64,000 nucleotides of DNA from Boletus sp. NGJ. Taxonomy: Eukaryota; Basidiomycota; Agaricomycetes; Boletales; Boletaceae. How positions within the stretch are numbered: the first letter of the stretch is position 1; each line of letters begins with the position of its first letter. Location: NCBI GenBank assembly GCA_019096195.1, contig JAGTXK010000169.1:42131-106130 (forward strand), read 5' to 3'. A model generated the notes under the pieces. It ran no database searches. It saw nothing but the letters and a program-made list of their open reading frames with translations, and had not been told where the DNA came from. The translations under genes and the position numbers were made by a program. Of this stretch, positions 33,501-45,890 are shown piece by piece.

Positions 33501-36500
33501 TGTCTATCCCTGGTTAACGATCTTCCAACTGGCAAGATTCTACCGTGTGATACTGGTGGTCCCACGGATGAGGCACTTGATAGTACGCCTTGCGTCCTAT
33601 TCGATACTTTCGATATATTAACCCGCACTACGTTAGCTGACTGTCTTTGGGAACATGTACGGTCTCGTGAACATGACCTTGTTCCTGATGCTCATCAATT
33701 TCCTCGCTGCTCTTGTTGGCATCCAACTCATTCAAGGAGACATGGCCGGGACAGTCACGATGAACTTTGGTCAATTGTTCAACTCTTTCTTGGCCGTGTA
33801 CCAGATATTTTCTGCCGAGAACTGGACCACAGTGTTGTACAACGCAACGGACGCCGAGTTGAGCCTTGGTCAAGCAGTCATCGTGTCTACATTTCTGTCC
33901 TGTTGGCTCCTCTTTGCGAATTGTAGGTGTATTTGTTCAAATTCGCACATCTCACGATCGACTGACATCGGTGGTTGACTAGTCATTGTTATGCAGATGT
34001 TCATTGCCGTCATCAATGAGAACTTTAGCGTGGCGGAGGAAGCCAAGAGAAAAATGCAGGAGTCCAACTACTCGGAACAACTTCGCCAGACTACCAGTAA
34101 TCGATGGATAAGCAAGTTAAACCCCTATTTAATGCTTGGAACGAAGTCAACAACGGTGAACGCTGAAAACCCATCTTCGACTTCGGTTCTAGCGGAAGAA
34201 GAAACATTGGTGCGGCATGATCCGCTTCCTACGCACCATGGGTTGGGCCAGGTTGGTTCCATAGTTTTCGTTCTGGCTAGTTGCCGATACTGCTTCGTAT
34301 AGAAACGCAATCCGTCCAGTACCAGTAGTAGGTCTCGTCATCTACAACAGAGCTCCGTCGTCCTACTCCACGAACTCTTTGCCGGAAGTGAGGCAGTCGA
34401 CGATATTCCACTTCTCGACTTGTACCGGGCACGTTCTGAATCAAGAGGGCCAGAAGACCCAGTCGAGCACGAAACCGACCGGTACTTGTGAGGAACCATC
34501 CCATTAATCTGTGACTCTTCTTGTCTTACGATCGCCTGGCATAGTGACATATTGGCGAGGCTAAAAAGAGACACATCTAATTCCAAGGACCCAAGTGATG
34601 TCCGTAGCACTCAAACTGTGAACTTGATTCGGAGGTATCCAACGTATGACAAATCATTTTGGATCTTCCCTCAAACGAATCGCCTTCGCCGTCTTTGCCA
34701 GAAAATTGTTCACCCAAGTGGTGGAGAGAGGATATTTGGCACGCCACCTTCGAATGTTGCCCATACATTCTTCCAGCTTGCCATCTTATTCGCCGTTTTT
34801 GGCAGTGTCACTACCGAAGCGATTGCGACACCACTCTACCGGCGCAACTACTACATGCAACACGGTCCAACGCGAGGTGCATGGTTCAACATCACAGAAG
34901 CAGCTTTCAGCCTCATGCTTGTCGTCGAATTCTTGATCAAGATCATCGCGGACGGCTTCCTTTTCACCCCCAACGCTTATATCCGGAGTATCTGGAATAT
35001 CCTGGACTTCGTTATCATGGTTGGCGTTCTCGCAAATGTCACGCTCACGTTGTCGTTCGTCGGTGGTCTCACTCGGTCTATCCGCGCCTTGAAGGCACTA
35101 CAGGCTCTTCGATTCATGACCTTGATCGAGAAGATGCGGAGAACCTTTGAGCACCTGATTCTGGCTGGCTTCACACGCATACTCGACGCCGCCGTTCTTG
35201 CCGTGCTCTACCTCATCCCCTTCAGCGTCTGGGGCACGAACATCTTTGCTGGACGGATGAACAAATGCAATGACACGAGCGTCGGAGGCATAGGGGATTG
35301 TGCCAACGAATACGTGAACACGATCTACGGGAATAGTTTCGGATTCCCCGTCCCGCGTGCTTGGGATAACCCAGCGCCATCCACCAAATTTTCGTTTGAC
35401 AACTTTCCCGCTTCGATGCTCATCCTGTTCGAGATCGTATCGCTGGAGGGGTGGATCGATGTCATGTCCATCGCGATGAGCATCACTGGTCCAGGGCAGC
35501 AACCACAGCCTAATGCTTCGCAGGCCAATGCGATCTTTTTCGTAATATACAACTTGCTGGGAGGCGTCGTGATTCTGACCTTGTTTGTCAGGTAAGTACT
35601 TGCTGTGAATGGTTTCTGTATGTGTCAGAACTAAAGGCCGATCATAGTATCATTATCGGGAATTTCTCGTCACGGACTGGATCTGCGCTTCTTACCCAAG
35701 CCCAGCGGGAGTGGATTGATCTGCAAAAGCTGATCAAGCGACTGAGGCCATCAAAGAGACCCAAAATTCGGCCCAGCTCTCCGTTTCGATCTTGGTGCTA
35801 CGACCGTGCAATTCACAAGCACGGGTTTTGGGCGAGGATGATGACCTTTGTTTTTCTGGTTCAGATGGTTGTTTTGATGTTCGTTTTTCTTGTCATCGAT
35901 CTGTTGCTGGCAAGCACTAATGGCGTTGCTGTAGGACCAAAGCATTTTCTCCAACAGAAGTCGAGGACGATTGGCACAGTAAGCAGCTCGTAGGTTCCCT
36001 ACCCAAGCACACCGCTGAAAAGGGCTATCTAGCTGTATTTTCGCTCGTTCTTACCATGATCTATGTGGTGGATACATCCATACGACTCTATGGACTAGGG
36101 TGGCATTCCTTCCGCGCCAACGGCTGGAATCTTTTTGACGTCGTTGTGGCGTCTGGAAGTTTCACCACGACGTTTATCGTACACTTTTATTTCTCAAACG
36201 TTGGCATTCTGCTCCTACAGAAGTTCTTCTTGGTCAGCATCGCGTTCAAGCTCGTTCAGAGGGTGGATTCTCTGAACCAACTCTTCAAGACCGGAACGTA
36301 GGTGTTCGCTCCTTGGTGTTCCTTCATCCTTCACAACGGGACCCTGTTACAGTGCCAGTCTTCCCGTGATTCTGAATCTGCTCGCTTTGTGGCTCACGTT
36401 CATTTTATTTTTCGCCATCATGTACATGGAAGTGTTTGGACTGACAAAGTGGTACTCGGGAGAGAACAGCTATCAGAATTACCAAACCATGGGATCGGCA

Positions 36501-37795
36501 TTCCTTATGCTGATGTTCATGAGCACTGGGTGAGTGGTTGCCAATCAGTGATCGAACGAGCATTGAAGCCATATCTGCGATAGGGAGGGCTGGAATCAGT
36601 TCATGCACGACTAGTAGGTCGGCCGTGTTTCGCGTAGCCCCAACGATACTGACGTGTATGTCCAGCACCATCGCATACCCGCGCTGCACACAGGTCCCTT
36701 ATGGTATTTATCAGACAGATTGCGGTAGCACTGCCTGGGCATTCTCAATGTTCATTGCCTGGAACTTGCTTAGCATGGTAAGGGCAATGCATGACTGCAC
36801 CTCCCCGCACTGCTGACCTTTTTTTTTTTTGCCAGTACATTTTCGTCAACATGTTCACCGGTGTCATCGTAGAGAGTTTTTCGTACGTATTCCAGTCCAG
36901 TGGCGGTATCTTGAGGTCGATCACGCGTCGAGAAATACGAGCGTTCAAAAAGGCCTGGGCGGAATTCTCGGACCCAAGCAGCGGTCTGCTGGAGCGCCCA
37001 AACCTCGTTCCGTTCCTCGCCGTATGTCCGTCCCCCGAATCGTCTCGCCGATCGACCGCTCATCGTTGCCTACCCAGAAACTCAGCGGCGTCTTTGAAGT
37101 GCGGATCTACCCACCCCAGTATTCCACAACGTCCATCCTAGCCGCCTGCCAAGACAAGTCCAAAAAGGACGACAAGACAGGCGGGATTCACGTGCGCAAG
37201 TTGAACAGGCTGCTGAACAAGATCGATTTTAGGGAGATCCGGAAGCGACGGGCGGTGTATAACCGGATCTATCATGAAGCGAACGTGATGTTTTATCGGC
37301 GCGGGGGGATCTCGTTTACGGATATGCTTGTGCTGCTTGCGCATCACAAGCTGATCGACAATCGGGAGGCACTGGGGTGAGTCTGCCTGTTGTTGTTGTT
37401 CTGTTTGTCGGAGGTGATGGAGCTCGAGCTGACAGTGCGTGGTTTTCGTTTTTTTTTTTGTTGACATGATCAGGTTGAAGGAGCTCGAGATGAGGGAGGA
37501 GATGCTCATGATGGTTGCGGGTCTCGTGGGGCTGGACAAGATAGAGTCTCATTTTCGGAAGATCTTTCTTCGCCAGAGGTTTCTCCGAGGACGCGACAAG
37601 GCGCCTGTAGCTGCTCGAGGTATATTTCTCTTTCTTTCTTTCTTTTTGTGTTCACGACGACTGACGATTACGGGGACGTTTTGTCCAGGAATACCGACAA
37701 TCTTGATCGACGCGACGCCGGGGACTCCACCACCACCATCACCATCATCACCATTAACTTCGAGGACATCACCTCCACGGAGCGACCACGAGTGA
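30599..37795 (+). CDS. CCH1: Cch1-type voltage-gated calcium channel alpha subunit
   Basis: Four-repeat plasma-membrane Ca2+ channel pore; in yeast it works with Mid1 for calcium entry during stress and mating. The first in-frame ATG is at 30599, but the frame continues upstream, so an extra 5' exon is possible. About 20 introns; about 2,000 residues. A cytosolic Ser-rich N-terminus leads to repeat I (about 31390-33090; S4 '[14 protein letters not shown]', S6 '[16 protein letters not shown]'). Repeat II is about 33150-34030 ('[15 protein letters not shown]'; pore '[11 protein letters not shown]'). Repeat III is about 34750-35600 ('[16 protein letters not shown]'; pore '[10 protein letters not shown]'). 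Repeat IV is about 35790-36890 (pore 'MSTGEGWNQFM', S6 '[15 protein letters not shown]'). An EF-hand-like/IQ-like C-terminal region ends at the TGA 37793-37795. S4 of repeat IV has few basic residues. No break was found. Confidence 0.93.
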
Positions 37796-38339
37796 GAATG
37801 GGAATGGCGCCCTGAGCACGCGGCCGTAGACGTAGGTCGGGGATATTGGTATGTCTGATTTGGACGAGGGACGGGTCAGATCTCATTCGTTCCATTCCAT
37901 TTATTTTTTCCACAGGGCGGGGAACCGAGACGAATCGATAGATGATCCAGACGTTGGCCGTTCACCGACGATGGGCACGTACAGACGACACACATACACC
38001 ATGTCCTACCACGAAACTGTGATGTGATGCTACAAAACGACTCGAAAAGAGTTACTTAACGTCTATGATTATATCGTATCTACCTCGCACATCGGACTAA
38101 CCTTATGGACACATTGGCACTTAAGCTACCCTAGTACTGGATACAAGCGCAATAGCACCCCTCTCCCTTGTATGGTATTGGATCGGAACGAAAAGAACAC
38201 ATGTAGAATGCATGCAGACAACAATGGAGAAAAGCAACATGAGTCATCACGCGCATGCAACGCCGTGCAAAAAAGAAAGCAACAGTCGAAAGAATAGAAC
38301 AGAAAATAAGGTCCTCAAAGAGGACGAGTCTCTCGTCTC
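37796..38339. other. convergent 3' intergenic region
   Basis: Lies between the stops of the channel gene and eIF3a. No coding pattern or repeat is visible; this is ordinary 3' UTR and terminator sequence. Confidence 0.5.
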
Positions 38340-41300
38340 TTAAGACTGATTTTGGAACCGTTTGGGCCGCCACACTTTCTTCTCTGGTACCGTCTCGAAC
38401 CCGTCCGCGTCCCTCCTAGTTTCGGGTAGTGAGGCGTTGACTGTGGCGGGTGACTCGGTGCGCGTAGCAGCAGCAGCAGGCGGTGCCTGTTTTTCTCGCT
38501 CGGCCTTGTCTGCCATGCGTTGGCGCCATCCACTGGCTGTACCAATCTTGGATGGAGCCGTCGCAGACACGGGCGATGACGCCGGACTCTGCGAACGCGC
38601 GATTGCAGGAACAGGAACAGGAACAGGAACAGGAACAGGAGCCCCACCGCTCGCCTGCGCTTGTGCACGCGCTCGCCACCCGTCGGCGCGCGGGGGCACC
38701 GCGGGCGTCGTCTTGGCTTGGGCACGTAACCGCGCCCGCTCCTCCGCGTCTTGTTCACGCTGGGTCTTTTTACGCGCTTCCTCGGCGACGGCAGCACGTT
38801 CGAGTTCGCGTTGTCGACGTTGTTCGGTGTGACGCTCCTCTTCTTCTCGTTTCCTTTCCGCCTCGGCTTCTTCTGCCGCGCGTCGTTCTACATTTCGCGT
38901 GTGAGTCTCGCGGGTATCGTAGGTAGACAACGTTGAAATGGAACAAAGAAAAAAAGACGCACCGGCCTCGGCTCTGAGACGTTCTTCCTCTTCCCTGCGT
39001 GCAGCAGCCTCCGCCTCCTCGCGCTCCTTTCTCTCTGCCTCCTTCTGCACCACATACGCCTTCCGCCGCTTTTCCTTTTCCTCCTCCAAATTTTTCTCCG
39101 CACTCGCTCTCCGCCGTTGATACTCCTCCGACCGCGCGGCGATCAGCGTCTCCTGATGCCCCCTAAATTCGCCCAGCATCCGACCCAGTCGTTTCTTGGC
39201 CGCCAGCGCTTGCCTGTGTGTCGTGACACTGTTTTGGATCCGGGCTTTTTGGAGATCTTCGAATATTTCGCGGTCGGCGGCTTGTTGTTCGGCGTAGTCT
39301 TGGGCGAGGAGAGGACGTTCTTCTTTGCGGTAGGCGCGCTCGATGTGGTCAATCCGTTTGGCTGCGATACGGAGGCGCTCGTTGAAGTCTTTTTTCTCCT
39401 TCTCTAATTGTTCGACTTGGAGACGCATCAATTGATCCTTGCTCAAGTCTTCCATATCCTGGCCAAAACAAGTCGACAATGGTCAGCGGACACGCGGGAT
39501 GAAATAGTACAGGACGCACCGCGAGCGACACCTGGAGCTTGCCACGCTTCATCAAATCCTGCGCGAGCTTCTTGGCCTCCTCCGTCCTGATCGTCTCAAT
39601 CTCCCGCCTTGCCCGCTCGAACTCCTTCTTCTTGGCGTCGTCCTTCTCCTTTTGCTCCTCCATGAGCTTCTTGGCGCGGGTGAGCTCCGCGCGGCGGGAT
39701 GCCTCCTCTTTCTCCTTGCGCACACTCAGCTCGGAGAGGAGTTCTCTTCGGCGCGCGACGAGCGCTTTGCGGAGGGAGAGGGCACGGCGTTCTGCGTTGG
39801 CAGCTGCGACAAGTTCGGCGAACTGGGAGGCTTGGCGTGCGGCATGTTCCTCGGGGGAGAGCATGGGCGGAGGATCGATTACGCGCACGGCATTATGTAG
39901 CGCCGTCGCGAGAGTGCTCAAGCGGGTCCGGACGAGCTCGGTCGACGAGGGCTGGATGGAGGCGTCGCGCGGCGAGGCGGTGCTCGTGCTTGGCCCTGCG
40001 ACGTTGAACTCGTCGGGGGCAAAGGGCTCGTCGATAAAGGAGATGGTCTCGATGGCATGGTCGACGCGGATGCGAAGTTCGCCGCGGCGTGCGCAGCCCA
40101 TGACGTAGGCCTCGACTTGTTCGGGGCCAAAGTCGTCGAGGGGCTTTACGAGCTCGAGGAGGGCACTCACTCTGTGTGTGCTGTAGACCTGGGAGAGTTG
40201 GGAGAGGAGACGGGAGATGAGAGCACGGGAAAGGAGGGGGCGGTAGCCTGCATAGGGAGTGTCGCTGGCGCAGAGGGTGGAGAGGACGGGTGCGGTGGAA
40301 GCGCAAAGGGTGAGGGGGTCGAAGGAGTCTTCGAGGAGGTTGTAGAGGGTCTTGATCAGAGTTGGGGAGAGGCGAAGGACGTCTCTCGAGAGCTTGGACA
40401 TGATGAATACAGGGCCACACTGGAGGGAATGACACTTACAGCATCTTTGAGGAGACCGGCCCGGGTAGGTGCCTTGTGGAGCCCAAGTAGGGCAGCGAGT
40501 CTCGTGCTCTTGGACCGGGGGTCGTCTTCGTCACCGTGCTGGCCGACGGGAACGGCCAGAGCGCTCACAAGCACCTGTCCTGCGAGACGGCTCATTTCCT
40601 CGTCGGATCTGCCACCTATGCTGGTGACGATGGCATAATAGCGACCCCATGCTGCGGCATGGTACAAAGAGTTGCCGCTCGTAAGGAATATCTTTGCAAG
40701 TTTTTCATAGTAATTTGCCATCATGGCGGGGCGGGGCGCCTTCTTTGCCATGGTGAGGAGGTTGTGGACGTCTTCGACGGAACGGAAAGCCTCTTGCCAG
40801 AGCTCAAGCTCGACAGAGGTATTGAGCTGTGCAAAGCGCGTATCGAGATGATGTTGAAGTATCTCGGGGTCGGATAAATTTATGGCGTGGGCCTGGTGTG
40901 CATACTTTGCGACGTTGGAGAGGTGGAGACGGAGGGTCTCGCACAGGCGACGGAATTCGACCTTGCGCTGGTGCTTGAGACAGAAACGGAACGCCTGCTG
41001 CGCGACTTGCTAACGGACGGAATTGGAAGGTGCAGGGCATGAGGGTTGGAGGCTGCTCACCTGGTATATTGCCTCTAAGCGGGCGTTGTTCTTGAGTGTC
41101 TCGAGAGAGGTTCGATAGCTCTCCCAGAGAAACTTGAGCCAGGGGGTGACGAGTGCTCTATCAGTGCGATCCTTGCTCTGATCGCCGCTGACCGCGCCGA
41201 GGAGAATGCTCTCTGGAGTCTCGCAGGCCTCGAGATCGTCGACATCGACTGCCACGGCCTTGTCGGCCTTTTCCTGTGCTTGCTGTACCTTGGCGTCTGC

Positions 41301-41588
41301 GAGGGCGAGGAACTTTTGGATGACGAGCTCGATGGAAGCGATGTTTGTGTTTTGTGCGATGTTCTTGTACTGCATGAGGCCCTCCTTGGCCGTTCTGCCT
41401 TTTCGCATGTCGACGCAGAGCTCGACGAAGCGGAGGAGGATGGGCTCGAGTGCGGGGAGGGGGGTGGACCTGAAGCGCTTTGAGGCGAACATTTCAGTGA
41501 GGGACTGGAGGGCGGCGTGTGTCTGTCCGACGGAGACGAGACCCTCTGCCTGCTTCAAGACGGCCTCCGGTTTCGTGAACGGCGCCAT
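38340..41588 (-). CDS. TIF32: eukaryotic translation initiation factor 3 subunit A
   Basis: Largest scaffold subunit of eIF3, which binds the 40S ribosome and organises preinitiation complexes. The start ATG (41588-41586) opens 'MAPFTKPEAVLKQAEGLVSV', a highly conserved eIF3a N-terminus. 'RFVELCVDMRKGRTAKEGLM', 'WKFLWESYRTSLETL'-like and 'FRRLCETLRLHL' follow, then a PCI region (about residues 320-500). The C-terminal third is a long charged coiled coil (Glu/Lys/Arg/Ala-rich). The C-terminus has a Pro-Val repeat (see 38604-38641) and ends 'KVWRPKRFQNQS'. About five introns and 1,000 residues; no break seen. The TAA stop is at 38342-38340. Confidence 0.94.
38604..38641. repeat. hexanucleotide repeat in the eIF3a C-terminus
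   Basis: About six tandem copies of GGAACA (plus strand) encode a Pro-Val repeat in the low-complexity tail of eIF3a. The unit length is a multiple of three, so copy-number change would keep the frame. Confidence 0.85.
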
Positions 41589-41674
41589 GACGGATCGAAT
41601 TAAAAAAAAAAAGTCGACATCGAACACAAAGTTTACACCCTCGTCACTCGTGGGAATACATTCCCTTTCCAAGA

Positions 41675-43142
41675 CTACACCCACCGCTGCACCACCACGC
41701 TGTTCGCCAGTCCCGCACCCGCAATCGTCTCCCCGTCCTTGTCCAGCGTCCGGTTCGGGAACGTCGTCCCAATTGTGTATCCCCGCCCCGCGGTATCTGG
41801 TCGCGACCTGGCCGTACTAATCAGCACCCGTTTGCCCCACAACCAGTCCACATACGCATTGATAAAGCTGCGGATGTCCCCGACCGTATGTGTCAGATTC
41901 ATCCGGCACGGTATCCTGCAGCAGTCGTTCAGCCGCGCTCTCTACATCGCGCCAGACACCTACCTCGTCCCGTCTGCCAACCGGATCTGTACCGTCGTCG
42001 TTGGCTGCGTCTGATCGACCTCGAACACCGTCATCACACTCGCTCTCTCCCCCTGACTCGGTGTGCTCGATCCACTCGGGAATGACCCCGGCATGCTCGT
42101 CGCAACCGGCACAGGCGACCCAAGTCGGTTCCCAGATCCACCAAATGGTCGTCTCTCGGCTACATAGTCCTCGTTCGTCCGCTTCGACACGATCACTTCC
42201 ACCGGTTGTCCCGGTCTCACATTCAGCACCGACACCGGCGCACGACTACAAAACTGCGTGAGTGTATGCGTGTACAACGAGCGTGCAACGTACCCCGTGT
42301 TGATCTCTGCCAGCAACCGCTCGTTCTCGGGATCCGCGTAGCTGTAATACCCGCCCCCCTCGATACTAAACCCGTTCCGCCAAAAGGTAATGTTCCGCTG
42401 AGCGGCCTCTTCTTCCTCATTGTCTGAAAGATGTGCGTGTGGGTGAGCTGCACAAGTGTGAGACGCTATCATCACCTTGCGGTGCTTCCGGATCCGAGAC
42501 GAACGTGCTCTCGACCTCGTCGCTCCCCAACGTATGTCCGCCTCCCCTGAAAGCAGCCGATGGCTCTTGGACTGCAAGCGGTTGAGACGCACGCGCAGCA
42601 GACGTCCTGTAATGCTACATCAGCCCTCGCTGTCACGTACTGCCACCGCATACAACCCACTCAGCAGCACGCTGCAGTATGTCTTGAACCATCCTTCCAC
42701 CAGGCACATTTTCGCGCGCGTTTGGATTCTGTACAGAGATACCACTGATCCAAGGGTCTCAACATCGGTGAGGAGTGATGTCGGCACGTATACGCGTACC
42801 TCCGCTCTCCACCTGCGAACCAGCTTTCGCCTTCGCGCGGCGGACCTTCGTCGTCGTCGTCGTCGTCGTCACCATCGTGAGTGATCGGTTGACGGGGCGG
42901 ACCCGCATTCGAAGGGGCGAGAGAAGACAGTGTCGCAAAGCGCCCTGGGCTGTACGTACGTATCAGTACGGCTACAATGGATGATGAGCTCAAAGCACGT
43001 ACCCGCTTGGGCGGGCGCCAGCACTGTCATTCCACTCGCCGATGCGACCGATACGTGGTGCAGCGGGCCTTCCCCATGTCGACGGCGGTGGGTCTGATGC
43101 TGGCCCACCGCCGAGCGTGTTTCCGCTACCGTTTCCTGACAT
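41675..43142 (-). CDS. SHP1: Shp1/p47-type Cdc48 cofactor (SEP and UBX domains)
   Basis: Adaptor that recruits the AAA ATPase Cdc48/p97 to ubiquitinated or PP1-related substrates. The start ATG is at 43142 ('[19 protein letters not shown]'). Joined exons give '[15 protein letters not shown]', an Asp run followed by '[18 protein letters not shown]', then '[16 protein letters not shown]'. The SEP domain follows ('[18 protein letters not shown]', '[20 protein letters not shown]'), then the UBX domain ('[12 protein letters not shown]', '[15 protein letters not shown]', ending 'NSVVVQRWV'). The TAG stop is at 41677-41675. Unlike yeast Shp1 I see no UBA domain at the N-terminus; either it is absent or an upstream exon was missed. 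Start-to-start distance to eIF3a is short: the UBX stop lies 87 bp from the eIF3a start. Confidence 0.9.
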
Positions 43143-43964
43143 GTTCTTGTTCTCGACGTGAAAGAGTGATTAAGCTGGTTATCCTCTCTCGGTTGTGTCC
43201 GAGGTGAGCACAGCCACCGTCAATAAGACTCATGCCGTACCGCTATCATCTATGGCAGTAGCTGGTGGAGCCATTCGCATCTTTCTCGATTCATCCTCGA
43301 GTTCCAACAGAGTCGAATGCGCTGCCTTGAGCAACTTTCTACTAGCAAGCGCCAGCTCACAAGCCCCTTCTCAGGGATAGTATGTATACCACTTTGACGC
43401 TGCAGCTTTCCAGGTGCAGCGCCGTCGGTTCCTTGGCACATAGACGCAAGTACTACACCTACCAAAGTGAGCGTCTTCTCTGGTGCAGTCTCTCCTCCTG
43501 ACAACGAAGACCCGCTGGAAAACGGTGCTTCCCCATCCCCGTACAAACTGCCAAGATGACGTACTCGCACGCATTTCCGTTCACCCCGCCTCGTCTATCG
43601 AGTCTCCCCGGGCTAGACTCACACGGCCCGTCCGCGCTTTCTTACTTGGCTGATATGCTGTCGCGTAGGTTACCCCGCGCAAGGGGGAGACGACACTTCA
43701 AGACCCTTGGAGCACCTACTCACGATGCGGGTGAGAGGATGGCCATATCCATATCCGCCTAGAGAGGGGGATACCTCCAACTTCCCCCCGTCCAACACGC
43801 ACTCGAAAAAAGAAAGGAACCCAAAACGCCGCTGTCGATGTGTTGGTTCCGGTACCGGATCGTACCACCCACCCCTGCTGAGCGTATAAAATGGCGTCCG
43901 TTTGCCATGTCCCATCACCCCCCAAAGATTATCCTCTTCACAACAACTCACAGACACCATCATC
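43143..43964. other. divergent intergenic region with hydrophobin promoter
   Basis: Holds the promoters of the Shp1-like gene and the second hydrophobin. Frames here are short on both strands and none has a protein signature. The clear element is the TATA box at 43885-43890. Confidence 0.5.
43885..43890 (+). promoter_or_regulatory. TATA box of hydrophobin 2
   Basis: TATAAA within GCGTATAAAATGG, 75-80 bp upstream of the hydrophobin ATG, a spacing that fits a strong, regulated fungal promoter. Confidence 0.7.
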
Positions 43965-44433
43965 ATGTTCGTCCGTGCATCTACCCTCGTCCTTGCCATC
44001 GCTGCAAGCGCCATTGCCGCCCCCGACGGTACCAGCAGCGTCACCTCCAGCCAGTGCGACGTCGGTGAAATGCAGTGCTGCAACTCCGTCCAAGACGTGC
44101 GTCATCCCATTTCCCCCGCGCCCGCACCTGACGTTTAAAAACGCTTGCTTCTACAGCCGAGCAGCGCCGCCGAGGCACTCGGCCTCCTTAACATCGTCAA
44201 CACCGTCGAGGGCCTCGTTGGCTGGAACTGTAGCCCCATCACAGCTCTCGGACTGGACGGCTCGACGTGTGAGCAGGAACCTGTCTGTTGCACCGGTAAC
44301 ACGATGGTCCGTTTTTTTTTATTTCCTCTCAACGTGGTAGTAGGACAGACCCATCTGACGATGACGGCGTGCGTGTTTTCTCTAGAGCGGCCTCGTCAAC
44401 TTGGGCTGCAGTCCTGTCAACGTGAACGTCTGA
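43965..44433 (+). CDS. class I hydrophobin
   Basis: Secreted self-assembling surface protein. Exons 43965-44096, 44157-44306 and 44386-44433 join in frame to 109 residues; the second donor is GTCCGT, weak but the only in-frame choice. The signal peptide is 'MFVRASTLVLAIAASAIAAP'. The eight cysteines follow the class I pattern: C and CC in 'QCDVGEMQCCNSV', C in 'WNCSPITALG', C in 'STCEQE', CC in 'PVCCTGN', and C in 'LGCSPVNVNV' at the end. Exon borders fall at the same codons as in the hydrophobin at 914-1368, so the two are paralogues of one gene design. Confidence 0.95.
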
Positions 44434-44944
44434 AAGCAGAGGGCGGAATATCTCAGACTCGGACTTCTTGTGGCTGCGTATGGACAGCGAAAAGAAAAGC
44501 AAAGAAAATCATACATATATGCGTATTTAGACGGTGGACATTGGTACACTCTTTTCGGTGTTGGTTGTTGATGTAGAAGCCGCCCGTAGTCAACGTTAAC
44601 TTTTGCATCATCTACAACCGCTTATAGCGCGATCACGAGATCTATGAGACTAGCGCGTTCAGATTTCGGGGTGCAGCAGCACATCCTCGGGCCCATATTC
44701 AGTCATCCCGTGGAACAAGAAACGCTTCCTCATTAAGACGTATGCGATATCTTTTAAGCAGAGCTCTATAGTAATAACAGCGATAAACGCGAGCATCGGT
44801 AACATAGATGACAACGATAGACAGAAACATCCGTGCATGAAGCATTCGGCGAGTGAGTGCACAGACGAGGTCCGTCTGCCCACCCGACGCGTAGTACACA
44901 CGCCATGCCAACGCAAACAGTGTCCACAAAAGCCCTGTACCGCA
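44434..44944. other. convergent 3' intergenic region
   Basis: Lies between the hydrophobin stop and the stop of the Cys-rich gene. Overlapping short frames on the minus strand (44660-44990) have no protein signature. Nothing else is recognised. Confidence 0.45.
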
Positions 44945-45890
44945 CTAGACGAACGCGACGCAATCGACGCACAACTTTCCATCACTACACCCACACATCC
45001 CAGCGATCAGTAATCGGCGTACAAAGAAACAAGAAACGGAGGGGGCGGGACAAAAAGCGCGCAGCGCACTCACTTGGTCACGCTCTCGACACAACACGCA
45101 CGACACACGACGCGTCCACATCCGGGGATGACGATCGATTCGGTACCGTCTCGGACACTCCCCGATACGACATCGTGATGGCTGCCGCCAAGCTCGCCAT
45201 CGCCATCGCCATCTTCTTTATCGATCGGTGCCTTTTTGCGTTTGATGGAAGACGAGAGGGCGAGAGACGGATCGCAGTTCATCGCGGCGTAGCTGAGAGC
45301 GAGCGCAGCGCGCTTGGGAGAGACGGGCGTCGTAGCGGCCTGCGTCGTCGACGGGGACGGCGAGCGGGTGAGGGCGGGGGTGGGTGGCAAGGACGGAGGG
45401 CAGGTGTACGATGTACATGTACGAGCGCAGATCGCGCACGTCGGGGCTGCGCATCTGTGCGAACGGTGGTCAGCACGCCATGCCGGGCATTCGACAGACT
45501 GTGTAGCGGGTCGGACGTCGTGTTGTATGTGTGTACATCGTCTCGTCGATCCCTACGGTGGGAGCACCCGACGACTCTGCCGGCAGCGCGAGCGCACAAC
45601 AAGGGACGGGACGGGGGGAAGAACGTGACAACGCACCTTGAACATATTGAGGGATCTGCCACACCGGGCCGGACCGCCGTTGAGAGCGCGCGGTGGCATG
45701 TCGAGCACGAAAGCTTTGCATACAGTGACAAGGACGGGACGTTCGGCGTTGGACTGACATTGGAGTTGTCCGCCAACGCTCGACCGGGCTGGCATCCTGA
45801 ATCAGTGGCGTGATTGAGTCTTCTCCGTTTCCAGGCAGGCTTTCGGGTAGACGGTGGAGATGCGTACACGAGCTGGGTTGACGTGGGCAT
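44945..45890 (-). CDS. Cys-rich, probably zinc-binding protein of unknown function
   Basis: Three exons (45890-45637, 45454-45074, 44984-44945) join in phase to 224 residues. The N-terminal 60 residues are Pro/Ser-rich. A cysteine cluster follows: 'CSTCHRAL', 'ICSRCAAPTCAICARTC', and a later C-x2-C type pair. A Ser/Thr/Pro stretch and an Asp/Glu run come next. The C-terminus 'GCGRVVCRACCVES' plus the last exon 'GKLCVDCVAFV' forms a second cysteine cluster. I remember this 'CGxxVCRxCC ... C-x2-C' ending from uncharacterised basidiomycete proteins, but know no function. The first intron (182 bp) is long for this region, but the join restores a continuous Cys cluster. Confidence 0.7.

Noticed and set aside
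43195-43570. A protein gene between Shp1 and the hydrophobin
   Set aside because: Frames on both strands are 60-106 codons, overlap each other and show no motif or splice pattern.
45637-45890. Alternative frames of the Cys-rich gene first exon (e.g. from 45795 or 45760)
   Set aside because: Only the frame from 45890 joins 'PSICSR' directly to 'CAAPTCAICARTC', restoring a regular cysteine cluster in a single splice.
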